Source of the DNA: Arabidopsis thaliana
Lineage: Eukaryota > Streptophyta > Magnoliopsida > Brassicales > Brassicaceae
Reading direction: 5' to 3'
NCBI RefSeq assembly: GCF_000001735.4
Contig: NC_003070.9
Coordinates: 25,777,971-25,841,970 of the forward strand
DNA length: 64,000 nt
In this document: piece after piece, positions 38,936-53,910 of the stretch
Layout: each line of letters opens with the position of its first letter
Numbering within the stretch: the first letter of the stretch is position 1
Translations under genes and position numbers: made by a program
Notes under the pieces: model-generated
What the model saw: only the letters and a program-made list of their open reading frames with translations
Database searches by the model: none
What the model was told of the DNA's origin: nothing

Positions 38936-40704
38936 ACCGTGCTTCCTCCGGCTACCGAGCTTCATATACCTTTCTCAACACTCAAAATGTTTCATCTTAG
39001 AGTGAAAGTTGTTATACGAACTATATGAGGGGCAAGGGTAAGGGTAATTTGGGTATTGTAAATCGGAGAACTAGAAATAGTAAGTATTTTGTAATGTTTT
39101 GTGTGGAAAAGGAAGAAGATAGCTGAAATGGACCAAAAAGAAATTAGGTGCCAAGAGACACAAAAGGTGAGTGAACTTAGATTGGACCAGCTCGATTTCC
39201 ACTACATTTTTTCGGAGGACAATGAAAAATTTGAAACACATACTAAATCTTAAAGAATCAAGAAAAAAGAAGCAGAAGAAGAATTACCAATCAAATTCTG
39301 ATTTCATAGTTTCACATTACAAATGCAGATACTACCAAACCATGTTATATAGCAGTCAAGTAGTGTGAGTTTTCACCTATCAGATCATGGATTAATGTTC
39401 TTTAAAATCCACTTCCATATCGACAAAATTACAATGCAATTACAAAAGCGCATATAAAAATCATAGTCATACCAAGTTTTTTTTTTGTCCAAGGGAACAA
39501 ACAGTTTCATATTGTTTTTATTTAATTTCCATTCTTTTACAATGCATTGGTACTAAAAATATATTAAACTTTGCGTTTAGATGCCATAATTTTCGTAGTA
39601 TAATCCCCTTTTGGATGGTTTTATTAAAGAAGTTTATGAATTTTTCTGTCTGATTATTTAGGGAAGAAAAAATTAAATAACAAAGCACACGATGCTCATA
39701 TGAAACTTTATGCACGCGGTTTCTACAAGTACGTTCTGAGCAACCATTCGAATGGATGGCATTGAAAGTGGATCATAATGTGCACCAATATATATTCTAT
39801 TCGATGTACTACTTCATAATATTAGTACAAATTTTGCGGATAAGAAATTTCTAAATTCAAAGTAATGTCAGCTAGAGGAATTTGGGATAATGATAAATAT
39901 ATTTCACTAACTAATGCCACTCAGCTTCTGCCTAATTAGTTATATATATATTTATCTTATAAGAAAACAAAAGGGTCAATAAAAGGAAAATACAAATGAA
40001 GGCAACATATGGCGGCCTTCCAATTACGGAAAGTCCATATTTCATGGAACTTTGCTTCTTTAATTTTATTTCCCACAATTAAAAACACCACATCTAGTTT
40101 AATATTGACAAAAATATAACACTTACTAAAGTTAATTATGTTTGTCCAAAAAAAAAAAAAGTTAAATATGTGAATAGGTTTAGTATTGTCTGGCCGAGTT
40201 TCGAACTAGTCCAAAAAATATTTTCTTATGGATTGCTGAATTTTTAGTTCATGATCAAACGTAAAACAACGTAAAATTCATATAAAACTAAAATCAGTGT
40301 GTTATAGAGTCCAGCGGCAAAACCCAAATAATAGTCGGGATGGAATTTATATGTAATCCAAAATATTGAGACCAAACAAAGATCCAAGAAGACCAAACAA
40401 AAACTGATTCACCCAGTTTATTAAAACTTTAACCTATTATTGATATTGACTATACAATTTTGTAATCTAAATTTACCTAAAATAGCTGTTTTTTTCCCCA
40501 CCATGGGTTGAGACCTAAATAAATAACTCTAATTGAGATTAAAAAAAATACTGCAACAGATTTTATAATATAATATTTAATTTTAAAACCAATGAGACAA
40601 GAGGAAAATGATGGTCTGAGTCGGACCGCATTTATTTGTTTTCTAGCTTCACATATTCCACCACCTAGGAGACATCAGTTCCACATTTTTTGTCCTTAAA
40701 CAGT

Positions 40705-40780
40705 TATGAGGTATATGTAGTGGTGACATGTAATTTAGTGAATATGAGGTATATGTACCGGTGACATGTAACTTAGTGAA
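40705..40780. repeat. 38-bp tandem duplication
   Basis: Two adjacent 38-bp units (40705-40742 and 40743-40780) begin TATGAGGTATATGTA and end TTAGTGAA. They agree at 35 of 38 positions. Confidence 0.95.
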
Positions 40781-42539
40781 TCTATGATGTACACTTATGT
40801 AGAACAGTAGGTTAATCAAATCAGAAAACTCTAAATCATTTGGGAAACTTTAACAAAACCTGATAAAATCAATTTTGTAAGAATAAGATACCAACCTTCA
40901 ATACTATACTATCTTTGATGTCGTGAGAAAAATATAGGGCCCAATTTTAGAATATATGGAGAATATCTGTACGTTGAGTCTCTCTAGATATAAGAAATAT
41001 GCTCCTCCATCTTCATTATGTGTTTTTTCATTAACGCACATTAGGAGCAAAATTAACTTTTTTTGAAAATAACTTTTAAACTAGTAATATGTGTAACTGC
41101 ACTGCTTATACGTCTAAAATCTAAATATGGGCAACCGTACCAACTATACGATTTTTTTTAACAAAATGGTTGTTGTATCCGTTGCAAAAAAAATGTATTA
41201 TGTAAGATTATATTTGGAAATAAATAAGCTAATATTTTGATATAAAGTATATATATGTTTTTATCAGGAGGTTATAAGCCGAGTCCCATACATTTCTTTG
41301 ATATTGGACCAGTTTTTAATAACGTTTTGTATCAGCTACCACTAAATCATGTGAGTTATTGGAAGTCTAGTAGAATATGTATTTTCACCAAAAAGACTTA
41401 AGCAGATGCCCTTTGCACAATACTATTGAAGTCTAAAGAATATATACTTATTTAGCTAGCACCTTCAGGAAAGTACGTGTATGTCGCACATCTAAGGTTA
41501 TGCACAGTCTTTATTTGTTTTTATTTAACTTTAATTTTACCAACATGCATGCATGTCTACGCTATATGTACTAATACATGCTAGATTAAATTATCTAATT
41601 ATCTACAGTTCAAAAAGAGTAACAACGATGGCTAACTTAAATTAGTATATGTGGAAGCATATGCCGTCAAGGCAGCGATGTATTAATGAAGTCTCCCTTT
41701 CCCTGTGTCTGGATTCGGATTCTTACAAGCCAACCAATGTGTTAAGAATCGATTATCTTCGAATCGTTGAGAAGAGAATATATATCACGATCCTCAGAGA
41801 AAAAGGTTGCTTTGGAGGTATTTTGCGATTGTGATGTATTTCTACTTGAATAATTCCATGTGTTTGGACATTGTTAAAGACACTATTCATTATGTATATT
41901 GCGTGTGTTGTATATAAAGTCTTCATATGTTTTACCTGCCAATTTTATAATACATATTTTAGTGTTTGATTTTTTTTGAATATGTAGTTATTAATAGACA
42001 TAATTATGGTTGAATAGTAAACCTTTAATTTCTTGCAATGTTAAATAATATAAAATGAAATGAGAAGCTGCATGTAATCTTACCTAGAGAAAATTGTTTG
42101 TCAGTTTACTATTGCATGAAAGTTGTGAATCAATAACTTTAAGAGAGTTTGATATTATTCTCCTGATGATCCCTCCTAATTTACTATTCTCAGAGGTTTT
42201 AGTACTAAGAATTTTAAATTGATCCGGGGTTCGATTGTATAATATTTTAATGTGGAATCTTAATTAGTTTCAAAATAATCAGAAAAGAGGTATATCCATA
42301 TGAAATATTTCACTTAGCCTTTTGACAAAGCAACACTTGGCTCAATTAAAATTGATCTACAGAATCTCTATGGTACTTTTATATATTTTCCAAATCTTAT
42401 TCAAGAGAAATTCTACATCACATAGAATTAAATTATTCAAAATAGAATAATTATAATGACTTCAAATTTGATATAGAATAGATTATTAAAAAAAATAGTA
42501 CCCCAGTAAAAACATATTTGCTATACTTTAAATAAATGT

Positions 42540-42618
42540 AATCGTATTATTCATTTTGGACACAGGAAAAAATCGTATTATTCATTTTGGACAGCAGGAA
42601 AAAATCGTATTATTCATT
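42540..42618. repeat. About 31-bp tandem repeat, 2.5 copies
   Basis: AATCGTATTATTCATT begins three times. The first two copies continue with TTGGACA(G)CAGGAAAA; the third is cut after ATTCATT. The units are nearly identical, indicating a recent expansion. Confidence 0.95.
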
Positions 42619-44971
42619 AACTATTTTTACTTTCTTCCTAAATTAAAATATGTTTATTAGTGTATCACCTAGTTAAAAAAATAATAATTCTATGAAACAA
42701 ATCTGCTTTGTCAATTTAGGAAGAAAGAAAAAATGGATCATATGTCTTTCTCCGAATGTTATTGAATTCAAAGACATATTGATCTAAATTGCCACAGGAC
42801 AAAAAGAATCAGTTAATATGTTTTTAAAATTTCTTCATATAACAAACGTATCGGGAATCTGAATATATACTTTTTTCATCTTATCTTGTATAATTTATTA
42901 GGTTTAGAATACTATATGAAGATTATGCCTTATCTTCTTAGTATAATGCCGAGGATAATTCGTTGTAAACATTTCTGCACATCTAATTTCATTAAAATAT
43001 GTAAAATTATACTATCCACACATACATTTTTCTCCAATTCCATACATCATACATGGTGGAAAATCCGGTTACTACTATTATGTTGCAAACCAAATAGTTA
43101 AGATATCGTCGTAAATCAAGTTTTCTATGTTGCATAACGTTTGTCGTTGCTTTAGTTCCATCGGAAAATGAAAATGCAATGGATTTGTGATAATACCTTA
43201 AGACATCTAGCGACTGTTTTAATTTACTATTATCGTAGATGAGTTGCTATTAACGTCATCAACAGAGTAATCGACCTTCTCAAATTTATCCGTTTAGTTC
43301 AGTTTTTTGAGTTAGATTGAGTAATGTTTCTTTTTATTGATTTCACGTAATTTTGAATTTGTCGTACATATAGTTTAACTCGTAGTACTAAAAATAGACC
43401 GGTGTTGTTTTATTTCTAAACTCTACTCTTTCGGGTTGCTTCAAAAAGGAAGTTTCAAAGGCATAAACGATGGACTGGCTTGCTTCTTCTTTTTTTCTAA
43501 CGATGGACTAGCTAACTTACAATATTGGGTTCTCTATTTTCAACTGAAGTTTTCTACACATGAGGCATCTTTTTTAAGATTACTATTTTACTTTAAGAGA
43601 AAGATGATGTGAAATCAATAAGTTATAAAAAAAGGTCATATAAAGTCTCTGTCAGGTAAATTTTAGATTTATATATGACAACATAAAAAAAAACTATAAT
43701 TTTTTTTTTTATAAAGTAATTATAGTTTCATATTTTTTAAAGAACATGTAGTTTCTTCTATATTGAATTTGATATACAAATCACATTTTATCAATCGCGG
43801 AATCAATTTGTCGAAAAGCGGTAGGGATTGTGGTTGTACGACAACCAAAAACCACAATTTGACTCAAAAAGATAAAAAGGCAAAGTGAATTCAATCATTT
43901 CAGGCAACATCATCTTCACAATATGTGATTGTGTATGTTTATTTATAGGACCCAAGAATGCATGTTTATCTCACTATTATGACATCATTCCATGGTTTAT
44001 TGCCAATGATCTCACCCAACAATGTTGTTCAATGATTCAGCCGATTGTGGATGGTAAAATGGATGTCGGAGCTACCACCCACCTAACCTCGTAGCTATAT
44101 ACATGACCTAGGAACTATGATTATTTTGCCATTAAAAGACGATGTACTATTGGACATCAGTAAATTAGATTGTTTCATTCTTAACATGAAGATATATCTT
44201 GGATCTGCCTGTTGTAGGTATTAACAATTTTGCAGTTTGATTTATTACATAAGGTCTTTGATATGGTTATTTTTGACAGTTGACTAATAAACGTCTTTAG
44301 GAAACTTGTATGAGAAAATAAACTTTTGTAAAATCATAAGATGCACAACACTTAACAAACAAACAAAAAACGATGTACCCCACGATCAAATAATATTCTT
44401 AAGGAATATGCTTTGGGTCATGAAAACTTTTAAATTCAGACATGTAAAAGGCTACCATATAGTATTTTTAGAAAGCAAATAGTAAAAAGCAATTGAAACT
44501 AGAAATAATAGAAGACTAAAAGTTACTTTAAACACAAATTTTGATCCATTAACCTTGGACCACAAGTTGGTGTTTTAAACATGAAAAGGTACCTTATGTT
44601 TATGGTTACAGGATGTGATTTAGATATCTATATTATAAAAATATGTGGATGTATGGAAATTGCAAAAAAAAATTCCTTTGGTTGTAATTTACCCATTATT
44701 TAATAATTGGAGCCTAAAAAAATCATTTGTGCCAAAAGATAGACAAATATTCTTACTTTTGACTTGGCCAAGTGAGAAGTTATAAACTATTTGCCGTTCT
44801 CATTTGTAAGAACGCCGTGTTGTTCAACAAGTGCAAGCTCAAACAGCAACACAATGTCAGATTAGAGGTCCAGTACTAGTACTAAAGAATGACATCAATA
44901 CTTGTCCAACAAGAAAACAGCAAAAGTAATAGTATCTTTTAAATCACGTAAGCAAGTGTTGTGGTAGTGTA

Positions 44972-45860
44972 TTAACCGGTATTTCTCATTCCTGCAGCAA
45001 TACCATTGATTGTGATAAGCAAAGCATCTCTTAGCTTATTGTTATCTTCATCACGTCTTAGCCTCTTAAGAATTTCAACTTGTAACATGTTCATTGCGTT
45101 GAGATACGGAAGTCTACTATCAATGAGTTTCTTCAAGCTCTTATTGTCCTGCAAGAGTTTCTCGTGACCACTTATCACAAGAACGTACTTCTCAGTAGTC
45201 ATTAGTTCTTTTCTTAGCTCAGTGCCAAGTCCTCTTCTTTTCTCAGACACAAGTTGTTCGTCGTAGTGTTTGGTCATTGGAATGTCTGCTTTAGCTAACA
45301 CCATCTCTATAAGTTCAAGGGTGGACTGAAAAAATGGCCATTCTTTGTACATCTCTTTAAGATCATCCGCATGACCCTTCTCAGAAACTCCCTTTAAACC
45401 AGCCCCTACACCAAGCCAAGCTGGAAGAACAAACCTTGTTTGAGTCCAAGCAAAGACCCAAGGGATAGCTCGGAGATGTCCTATTCCACTAGAGCTCTTT
45501 CTTCGTGTTGGTCGGCTTCCTATATTGAGGAAACCAAGTTCTGCTTGCGGTGTTGCCTCATGAAAATAAGATAGAAACTCTGGGTTTTCATACACTGTGC
45601 TTCTATAGTGTTGGCAACTGATTCCAGAGATTTCTTCCATTAGGTTTCGCCATTTTTCCTCTCGAGGTGGCTGAGGAGGCTTTAAGGTAGCGAGTAGAAC
45701 CGCGGTTGTGTATACCTCTAGTTGCCTAACAGCCGTTTGTGGTATCCCAAACTTAGCTTGAACCATCTCACCTTGCTCAGTTGAACGCAAAGAGCCCTGG
45801 TCAAACCAGTTCAATCATTTTAGCGTAATAGCTCATTGGTCTAGTGCCATGGCACCAAAA

Positions 45861-45909
<49 letters not shown>

Positions 45910-48900
45910 TAACCCCGTATTGACATTAGTAACAAAACAAATAATACAATCATTAAATATGTTTTTAAATGATCAATAAATAATAGTTTGGAAACTGACC
46001 ATTACAGAGCCTGGTGGTTGGGACTGAATAGCGAGATAGGTTGGACCACCACCACGACCAATGCTTCCTCCTCGTCCATGAAATAATGTTATTTTGATTC
46101 CAAATTCATTACAAGCAGCAACAACATTTTCTTGAGCTTTGTAGAGTTCCCATGCTGCAGTAAAACGTCCAGCATCTTTTCCAGAATCAGAGTATCCAAC
46201 CATCACCTACAAGTAACATTGTTACAAGTTCTTAGAACCTCCCTTCAAAATTAACATGTTTAAATTCACGTGTAACGTACCTCTTGGTGACCGTTGTGGT
46301 TCTTTTGGATGTGTTCCCTATACCAATCGATTGAGAGCAATTTCCTTATCGAAGGACCAGCGGCTCTTAAATCATTCACCGTTTCAAAAAGAGGTACCAC
46401 TCGTAGCCTATTCAAATAAATAGATAGTAGTAAGAGATCTTAAGACTACTAAAAATGTTACTCATGTATGTACTTATAAAGTGATTGCTATAAACAATGT
46501 AATATCTTGGTGGAGATTTGAACTCACGTTCCACCAGGACATGGTTTTCCATGTTCGCTAGTTAAAGCAAGTCGAGCATCTTTTTGAAGAAGTTCCACAG
46601 CGAGGACATCACTTGCCTGCAAGTAACAAACAAATCTATGTCATTGTTTTGTTTTAATGAAAATGTTTAAAGTCGTCATGCATAAGAAAATTATACATTT
46701 GAAGCCATAGAAATAACGTAAGCGCCAAGTGATTCACTTCCAAGTTCAGCAGCGACTCGGAATGTGTCCAATACTTCTTTGACGTCAGGACCAACCTACA
46801 TAAATAAAATACAGATAAATAAATAAAATTTAACAACTTTCATAACATAACATTGCTCTTTCTTGTAGTTTACGCAATAGATATTTCATTATGACCTTAA
46901 TACATTGAGGAACAAGAGGTCGTTTCCCTTTTAGTTCTCTTGTCAAAAATTCTAATTTCTTCTCTTCATCCCATTCACTATAAGTACCCATATCCAAGTA
47001 TGTTGTAATTGCATCCAAAGCTTCAGAATGTCTTGCAGCTTCCTAGTAATTGAATCACACATATTATTGAATTAGAGGACCAAAGCATGAAGATTTAAGA
47101 AAACAAACTAAAATCACCTGGCGTAAGTCGAGTTTCACCAAAACCATTCCAAAGGTAGAAACTCTACGAATCAGATCAGCAAGTCGTCCATCAGCTAGTA
47201 CCCTAGCACCCGATGATTGCTGCAAAAACGAATGATGTTAAATTTTATGATTATGGATTATTGTGGTAACACAAGTTTCACATGGAATCAAGATTGCTAA
47301 CCAGAGATTCGTAACAGAGGAGCAATGGTTCAAGAAGCTGATCTGATGTTTCATAGGAGTTTTTAGGGTCATACTCACAAGGAAGACCCTCAATAAGAAG
47401 TTCAAGAAGTCTTCTTGTCTTCACAAGCTATGATCATAAATCATTAAATTTGAAAATCTGTTGGTTTTGACATGCTAAATCTGAATCTTTATATTATCTT
47501 TGATTGAAAAGCTTATGATCTTTACCTTTTCTTTTACTTCTCCAAGAACAATACGATAAGGAGCACTTCCAGCTCGTTTAAGTGGAGGTGGTTCTAGTAG
47601 CTTTTGGAAACTAGTCTTCCCAACCTGAGATTCCTCAAATAGTTTTCTCTGGAGAAGAAGTTGAGAAGTAGATGAGAAAGAACCTCGAGAAGTAAGACCG
47701 GACCGCGAACCATTGTCAATTTTCTCCCAGTCGCTTTCCGAAAAGTCTTGTTCATTCTGCTTCTATATAAACAAAGATTAAAAGAAAAATTAATCAAAAG
47801 AGGATGGAGAAATTTCTGTAAAATATGTTTCATCTATATGTCAGCACATTTAAAGGCTTTGTGTTACCTGGAGATTGGGTGGCATATAATCTGTCGTCGC
47901 AATTTCAAATTTGGTATGTCGTGATTCACCAAAGTCTGCAATGGGATGTGATATAAAACATGCATGGTTTTGAGATATTTACCAAATGCAAGAGATTAAG
48001 AAATCTTTTTACCAATGCAAGCAGGAAGGTGAGCTCTAGCTGGAAGTTGTGTTGGCAAGCATGATGAACTTTGTTGCTTTTGGAAATTTGATTTTCCTCT
48101 ATCATAATCTTTTTCAGAATTTTAAGGGGAAAAAACATCAACTTTATTCAGAACAAAAAATTTTTATGTAAATGAACAAGTAAAGATTTAATAGAAATTG
48201 AAGCATATATTTACCCTTTTCAAGAATTTTATCAGCTAATCTTGAAAACCTATCACTGCATCGATCCGTAGATAATTCAAATCTTAAGCTATCAACCTCT
48301 CTTATGTACAAATCAATAGCCATCCATCTAGACAAGAGAGATACTTCTTTCGTGACCTGGACAAATGATATCACAACATTCAAGTGTGTGTTATATATCA
48401 AGAGAATATGTGACAATCAAATTTTCTGATTGCAGTTTTAAAAGATCTTCTTCATCAAAAAGTAAATGTTAAGAATCTCATATTACAAGTGAGATGTGAC
48501 CTAGAGTAATATAATAACGACCATGGACTAATTTTCATTACCGGTTGGTTTTGAGTTCAAATCGTAAAATATCAAAAGACTAACCTTTGCCGTGACATTT
48601 GGATTTCCATCTCTATCACCTCCCATCCAAGAACCAAATTTCATAGGAGTGCATGTTAGTGGAAGTGGCTTCCCTGTAAACTAACCAAGAAAATACAAAA
48701 TATCAATATTATCTTAAGATAAAGTATAACGATTATTCATATATTCTAGATACCTAAAGGTAAAATAATACCTTCTTCAAGGAATTGCTGACACGACGCA
48801 GGTATTGTGGTACTGCTTTCCAAAGGGATTGCTCCACTATGTTTAGACCTAAATGAATGAAAAAGAAAGAGAAATAGTTTTTTAGAGTGAAACTTTTCTG

Positions 48901-50134
48901 TACTTTACAATTATATTTAAAATACCAGCTCTAGCTTCATCAACTGGAGTAGGTTTCTGACGTCTAAGCTCATCAGTTTGCCACAGTGAAGTAATCTCTC
49001 TAACCTTTAAGTATAAGTAACTCTTAGTTTATAAGTTACTCTGCTGATAAAATTTATATGGAAGATATTGAGATGGAGTGTACCAAATCTTCAATGAGCG
49101 TTTCGCGATCTTCAACGCTTAGATCTGATCTAGTGTTATATTCTAGAAGATGCTGCAAGAACCATATACTTTTAACTCTCTCAAGTAAAATTAAGAGATA
49201 TAATCCATATATGTTAACATCATTAGAACTAACTTACAGCAATTCTAATATGCTTGTACTGCAAGGTTCTTCGATTTATTTGGGTAGGATGAGCAGTAAG
49301 AACAATTTCGACCTCCTAAAGCGCGATAAACAAACAAATATCAAATAGAGAAAACAACACTCAGATACGACCTTTGTGTTAGATAAAACGAATTGAAATG
49401 TTTCTAAAATGATACAATATGAAGTAGCTAGACCTGTTTGCAAACAGTTTTATAAAGTTCGTCTGGAGAGATTCCACTTTGCAATAGCTGGCTGAATATA
49501 TCATCACAAGATCTTGCAAGTTGTGTAACGTTATGGACTTTGTGCATTCTGGAATAAAAATGTTTATTATTAGAATCCACAATGTTTAAGTTTAGAATTA
49601 TCTATTCATGTTTATTACTTGTAATATTTTTGTTGTAATGTGATTACAAAAATCATGACCTGTGATGAGTGTCTGCAATGCCCATTAAGTTAAGAGAATG
49701 AGTGAATGTACGAGCCAACGTTAAGGCTTCTTCTAGTGGCATTTTGGATATTTCACTAGTCAATTGCTTCTCCAAAAGGTTTGCGGTATCCTCAATACCA
49801 GCCATACGCAAATTTAACGCACTCTGAAACATTTAAAAACCACACAAAAATAAGTCGTATCATTCATATTTGTTTCGATAAGTTGATTGATCTATATGAC
49901 TATATCTCTTATTACTACGATGTGAGATTCTTATCAAATGATCTAAGCATATGGAAGCGAATAGACAGAAGATGAAACCTGAGCAAGAATCCGAATGCGT
50001 TCGACTTTTTCCATGAATGGGTTGCCAACTTCCCTTTGTAACACATCATGGAAGAGACTACCGAGCAATTTGCAGTCATCTTCGAAGCTTTGGAATGAGA
50101 TTTCCTCTGCGATATCGTCTGTTGTGTCCGTCAT
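44972..50134 (-). CDS. PPC4: Bacterial-type phosphoenolpyruvate carboxylase PPC4
   Basis: Twenty minus-strand exons join in phase to 1032 residues: 50134-49979, 49823-49660, 49548-49434, 49315-49238, 49152-49084, 49004-48926, 48848-48772, 48680-48585, 48356-48215, 48108-48013, 47935-47868, 47762-47526, 47427-47302, 47219-47118, 47042-46896, 46795-46697, 46616-46528, 46407-46281, 46206-46000, 45796-44972. Catalytic motifs are intact: LTAHPTQ with H154, [11 protein letters not shown] with K699, and [14 protein letters not shown] from 731. Marks of the bacterial-type isoform: it ends RNTG rather than QNTG, lacks the plant-type N-terminal phosphorylation-site motif, and has a Ser-rich, probably disordered insertion of about 130 residues near 325-460. 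It carboxylates PEP to oxaloacetate and, with plant-type PEPC, forms the large Class-2 complex, mainly in pollen and developing seed. Confidence 0.96.
45864..45906. repeat. TA microsatellite in PPC4 intron 19
   Basis: About 21 TA units in the intron between exons 19 and 20. Likely polymorphic. Confidence 0.95.
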
Positions 50135-51637
<1,503 letters not shown>

Positions 51638-51683
51638 TAGATGTAAGAGTTAATGATTGATTTGGGATTGAATGTTGCAAATT

Positions 51684-51755
51684 GGGCATTTGGTCTAGTG
51701 GTATGATTCTCGCTTAGGGTGCGAGAGGTCCCGAGTTCAATTCTCGGAATGCCCC
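51684..51755 (+). tRNA. tRNA-Pro (anticodon AGG)
   Basis: A 72-nt cloverleaf: 7-bp acceptor stem GGGCATT/AATGCCC, D-arm with A box TGGTCTAGTGG, anticodon arm CTCGC-TTAGGGT-GCGAG with AGG at 51716-51718, and T-arm with GTTCAATTC. There is no intron and CCA is not encoded, as expected for a nuclear eukaryotic gene. A34 should be edited to inosine. Confidence 0.97.
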
Positions 51756-51759
51756 TCTC

Positions 51760-51763
51760 TTTT
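51760..51763 (+). terminator. RNA polymerase III T-run after tRNA-Pro
   Basis: TTTT begins 5 nt after the tRNA 3' end, with a longer T-run (TTTTTT) about 10 nt further on as back-up. Confidence 0.75.
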
Positions 51764-52186
51764 ACTCTTTTTTATTGTATTTTTGGTTTCTGTTTTCCTA
51801 ATTAGTAATAAACTTATCATGTGTCCTATCGATTTTATTTCTCTATGTTTGATTATTACGTTCTTAAGTCTTAACTCAAACATTGACCTATTTGAGAAAG
51901 ACGAATGATATAACTTACAAGTTGCATAAAAACATATGTTTGATTAGCGTATGATGAGTGAGGTCTATGGAATATTCTTTAGTAGAAGGCTAACAAAGCT
52001 TAATCGATTTCTTGATCTTTATATGGCCGTAATGACCTTAAACATATATTAAGTCTATAAACATAAAAAGGAACAAATTCAAAAGTAAATATAAATCGTA
52101 TGCATATACAAAGAGTATAATACCCTATGTTGATCTAATCTACAAAACCAAACCTAAAAGAATACAATGAATAAAATAAAATGAAA
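51764..52186. other. Spacer between tRNA-Pro and IDA
   Basis: AT-rich; holds the IDA 3' UTR on the minus strand. Nothing else seen. Confidence 0.6.
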
Positions 52187-52420
52187 TCAATGAGGAAGAG
52201 AGTTAACAAAAGAGTTGTGTCTCTTAGAAGGAGCAGAAGGAGGAATGGGAACGCCTTTAGGTAAGTAACCAAAAATATGGCTGTTTTTAAACGTTAATCT
52301 CTTTATATTCTTCTTCATCTCCATGGTGGCTCCAATTCTTGCAGCCGCTACACAAGAACTACTCGCCGCGAGAAACAGAACAAAACAGAGCAGAACCATC
52401 ATCGTACGACACGGAGCCAT
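52187..52420 (-). CDS. IDA: Abscission peptide precursor IDA
   Basis: Single-exon 77-residue precursor. A signal peptide (MAPCRTMMVLLCFVLFLAASSS, cleaved near VAA/A) is followed by a variable basic linker and the C-terminal EPIP region FGYLPKGVPIPPSAPSKRHN. PIPPSAPSKRHN is the hydroxyproline-containing dodecapeptide that binds HAESA and HSL2 to trigger floral organ abscission. The start is taken at MAPCRT; a longer frame extends 17 codons upstream from a non-ATG codon, but it would place Lys/Glu-rich residues before the signal peptide. Confidence 0.97.
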   Translation of the reverse strand: MAPCRTMMVLLCFVLFLAASSSCVAAARIGATMEMKKNIKRLTFKNSHIFGYLPKGVPIPPSAPSKRHNSFVNSLPH

Positions 52421-53910
52421 TTGGTAGTCAATGTTTTTTTTCTTCTCTTTTTCTAATTTTTTCACTTCCACTTCTTTGAGTAAATGAATGAAGGGTCTTA
52501 TGAATGAAATGAATAATGTGTATGTATGTGACTATGTGTTATATTTATAACATGTGTGTGTGTGGATTTGATTGGAAATAAGTGTGGCGGAAATGAGGGG
52601 GAAGTCGGGGAATGGTAAGAGTGGAGTGAATCCCACGCTATTGAGACTTTGAATTTTCCTTATTATTTTATAAGAATTCTAAAGTTTTCAAAGGTTTGAG
52701 TTTTTCTCGTTGTTTTAGTCACCGCCTTCGACTTTTATTTTCCTTTGTATTTTTCTATAGAAGTCCATTTTATGCTAGGAAATGGGAATCTGGTTTGATG
52801 GGATGGTCGTTTTTTTCAAGATTTCATCATATATGTACAAGTACGTTGACGGGAAGAAGAATAATTAATGGTTTTATAGGCATCGTCACCATGAGCTATC
52901 TTTTGTTTTCTTTTGCATTATTCAACTTTCAACAGTAACTATATCACAAGATGTATGAATAGTAAAGCAAGATTAGTTTTCGAAATTCGAACTCAAATAT
53001 CAGACATGACTCATGAGCTTTCTTTAAGCACACAATATATCATATATGTCGTGCAGAAAGAAAATTAGATATCATCCTTGGACGAATGACGAAAGTGGTA
53101 GACAATACACGTATGTATAGTAAAAGGATTAGACTAAATGATAACATGTCGTAGGTTAATCATGATACGGAATAAATAATAATTTAGTTAAACGAATATA
53201 CACATAAAATATACTGAAAAATGCATGCATAAAACACGTAAAAACAATGTATACCAACTCTATCTTTTGCGTGAGAAGGTATTTTAAGAAATTAAAGAGA
53301 GAACAAAAAGTAGCTTGGAGGGTTGACTCAGTTATACACAATTTTACAACTTGACAAGTGGCTTTCCATGATTCACATTTTTCTTTAAATTATGCCAAAT
53401 TTGATTTGGATATCCACCTGATTTCTGCATCTATATCGGACTTAGTCACGGATTATTATTTTTACCTAAATAGAATTTTTTATATTTCCTTTATGAAATG
53501 CCAAAATAAAATAAAGTTCCAACATACCTCCTACGATTAGACATGTCGCATAAAATCATACAATTCTTCTAATTTGATGGAAACAGGTAGATCTTTACAT
53601 ATACTAAAAAAAAACAAATTTTAACTAGGTAAGAACCGACCGTATCATACATTGAATCATTGATACACAGTAAATTTAAACTAGGTAAGTCTGTTATTTA
53701 ATTTTATGATTGTATGATCTAAAAAAAAAATACTTGGAAGTTTTTCTAATGAACTTCGAGATATCAAAACTATATTTTGTAAATACGCTAAATAATTTAA
53801 AACAAAATAATGCTATAGAAATAAGATGCAATAACAAAATTGAAAAGACCACAGCTTTGTATCATTCCAAGTTTTTGTTATCACAAACCCTTTGATTCAG
53901 AACGAGGGTT
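52421..53910. other. IDA promoter and AT-rich spacer
   Basis: The 250 bp next to IDA should be its promoter. The rest is AT-rich with short random ORFs only. Confidence 0.6.

Larger units (their letters stand above)
38936..44971. other. Long AT-rich intergenic region
   Basis: Six kilobases without a convincing gene. Two small tandem repeats (40705-40780 and 42540-42618) are listed separately. The only ORF with some peptide-like character, at 43885-44094, is discussed under findings. No transposase remnant or terminal inverted repeat was recognised. Confidence 0.55.

Noticed and set aside
41649..41834. 61-codon ORF in the 39-45 kb desert
   Set aside because: No recognisable domain, splice partner or promoter; typical chance length for AT-rich DNA.
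45815..45850. A-box-like TGGTCTAGTG in PPC4 intron 19, same 10-mer as in tRNA-Pro
   Set aside because: No B box or cloverleaf follows; a SINE or tRNA fragment cannot be supported from one decamer.
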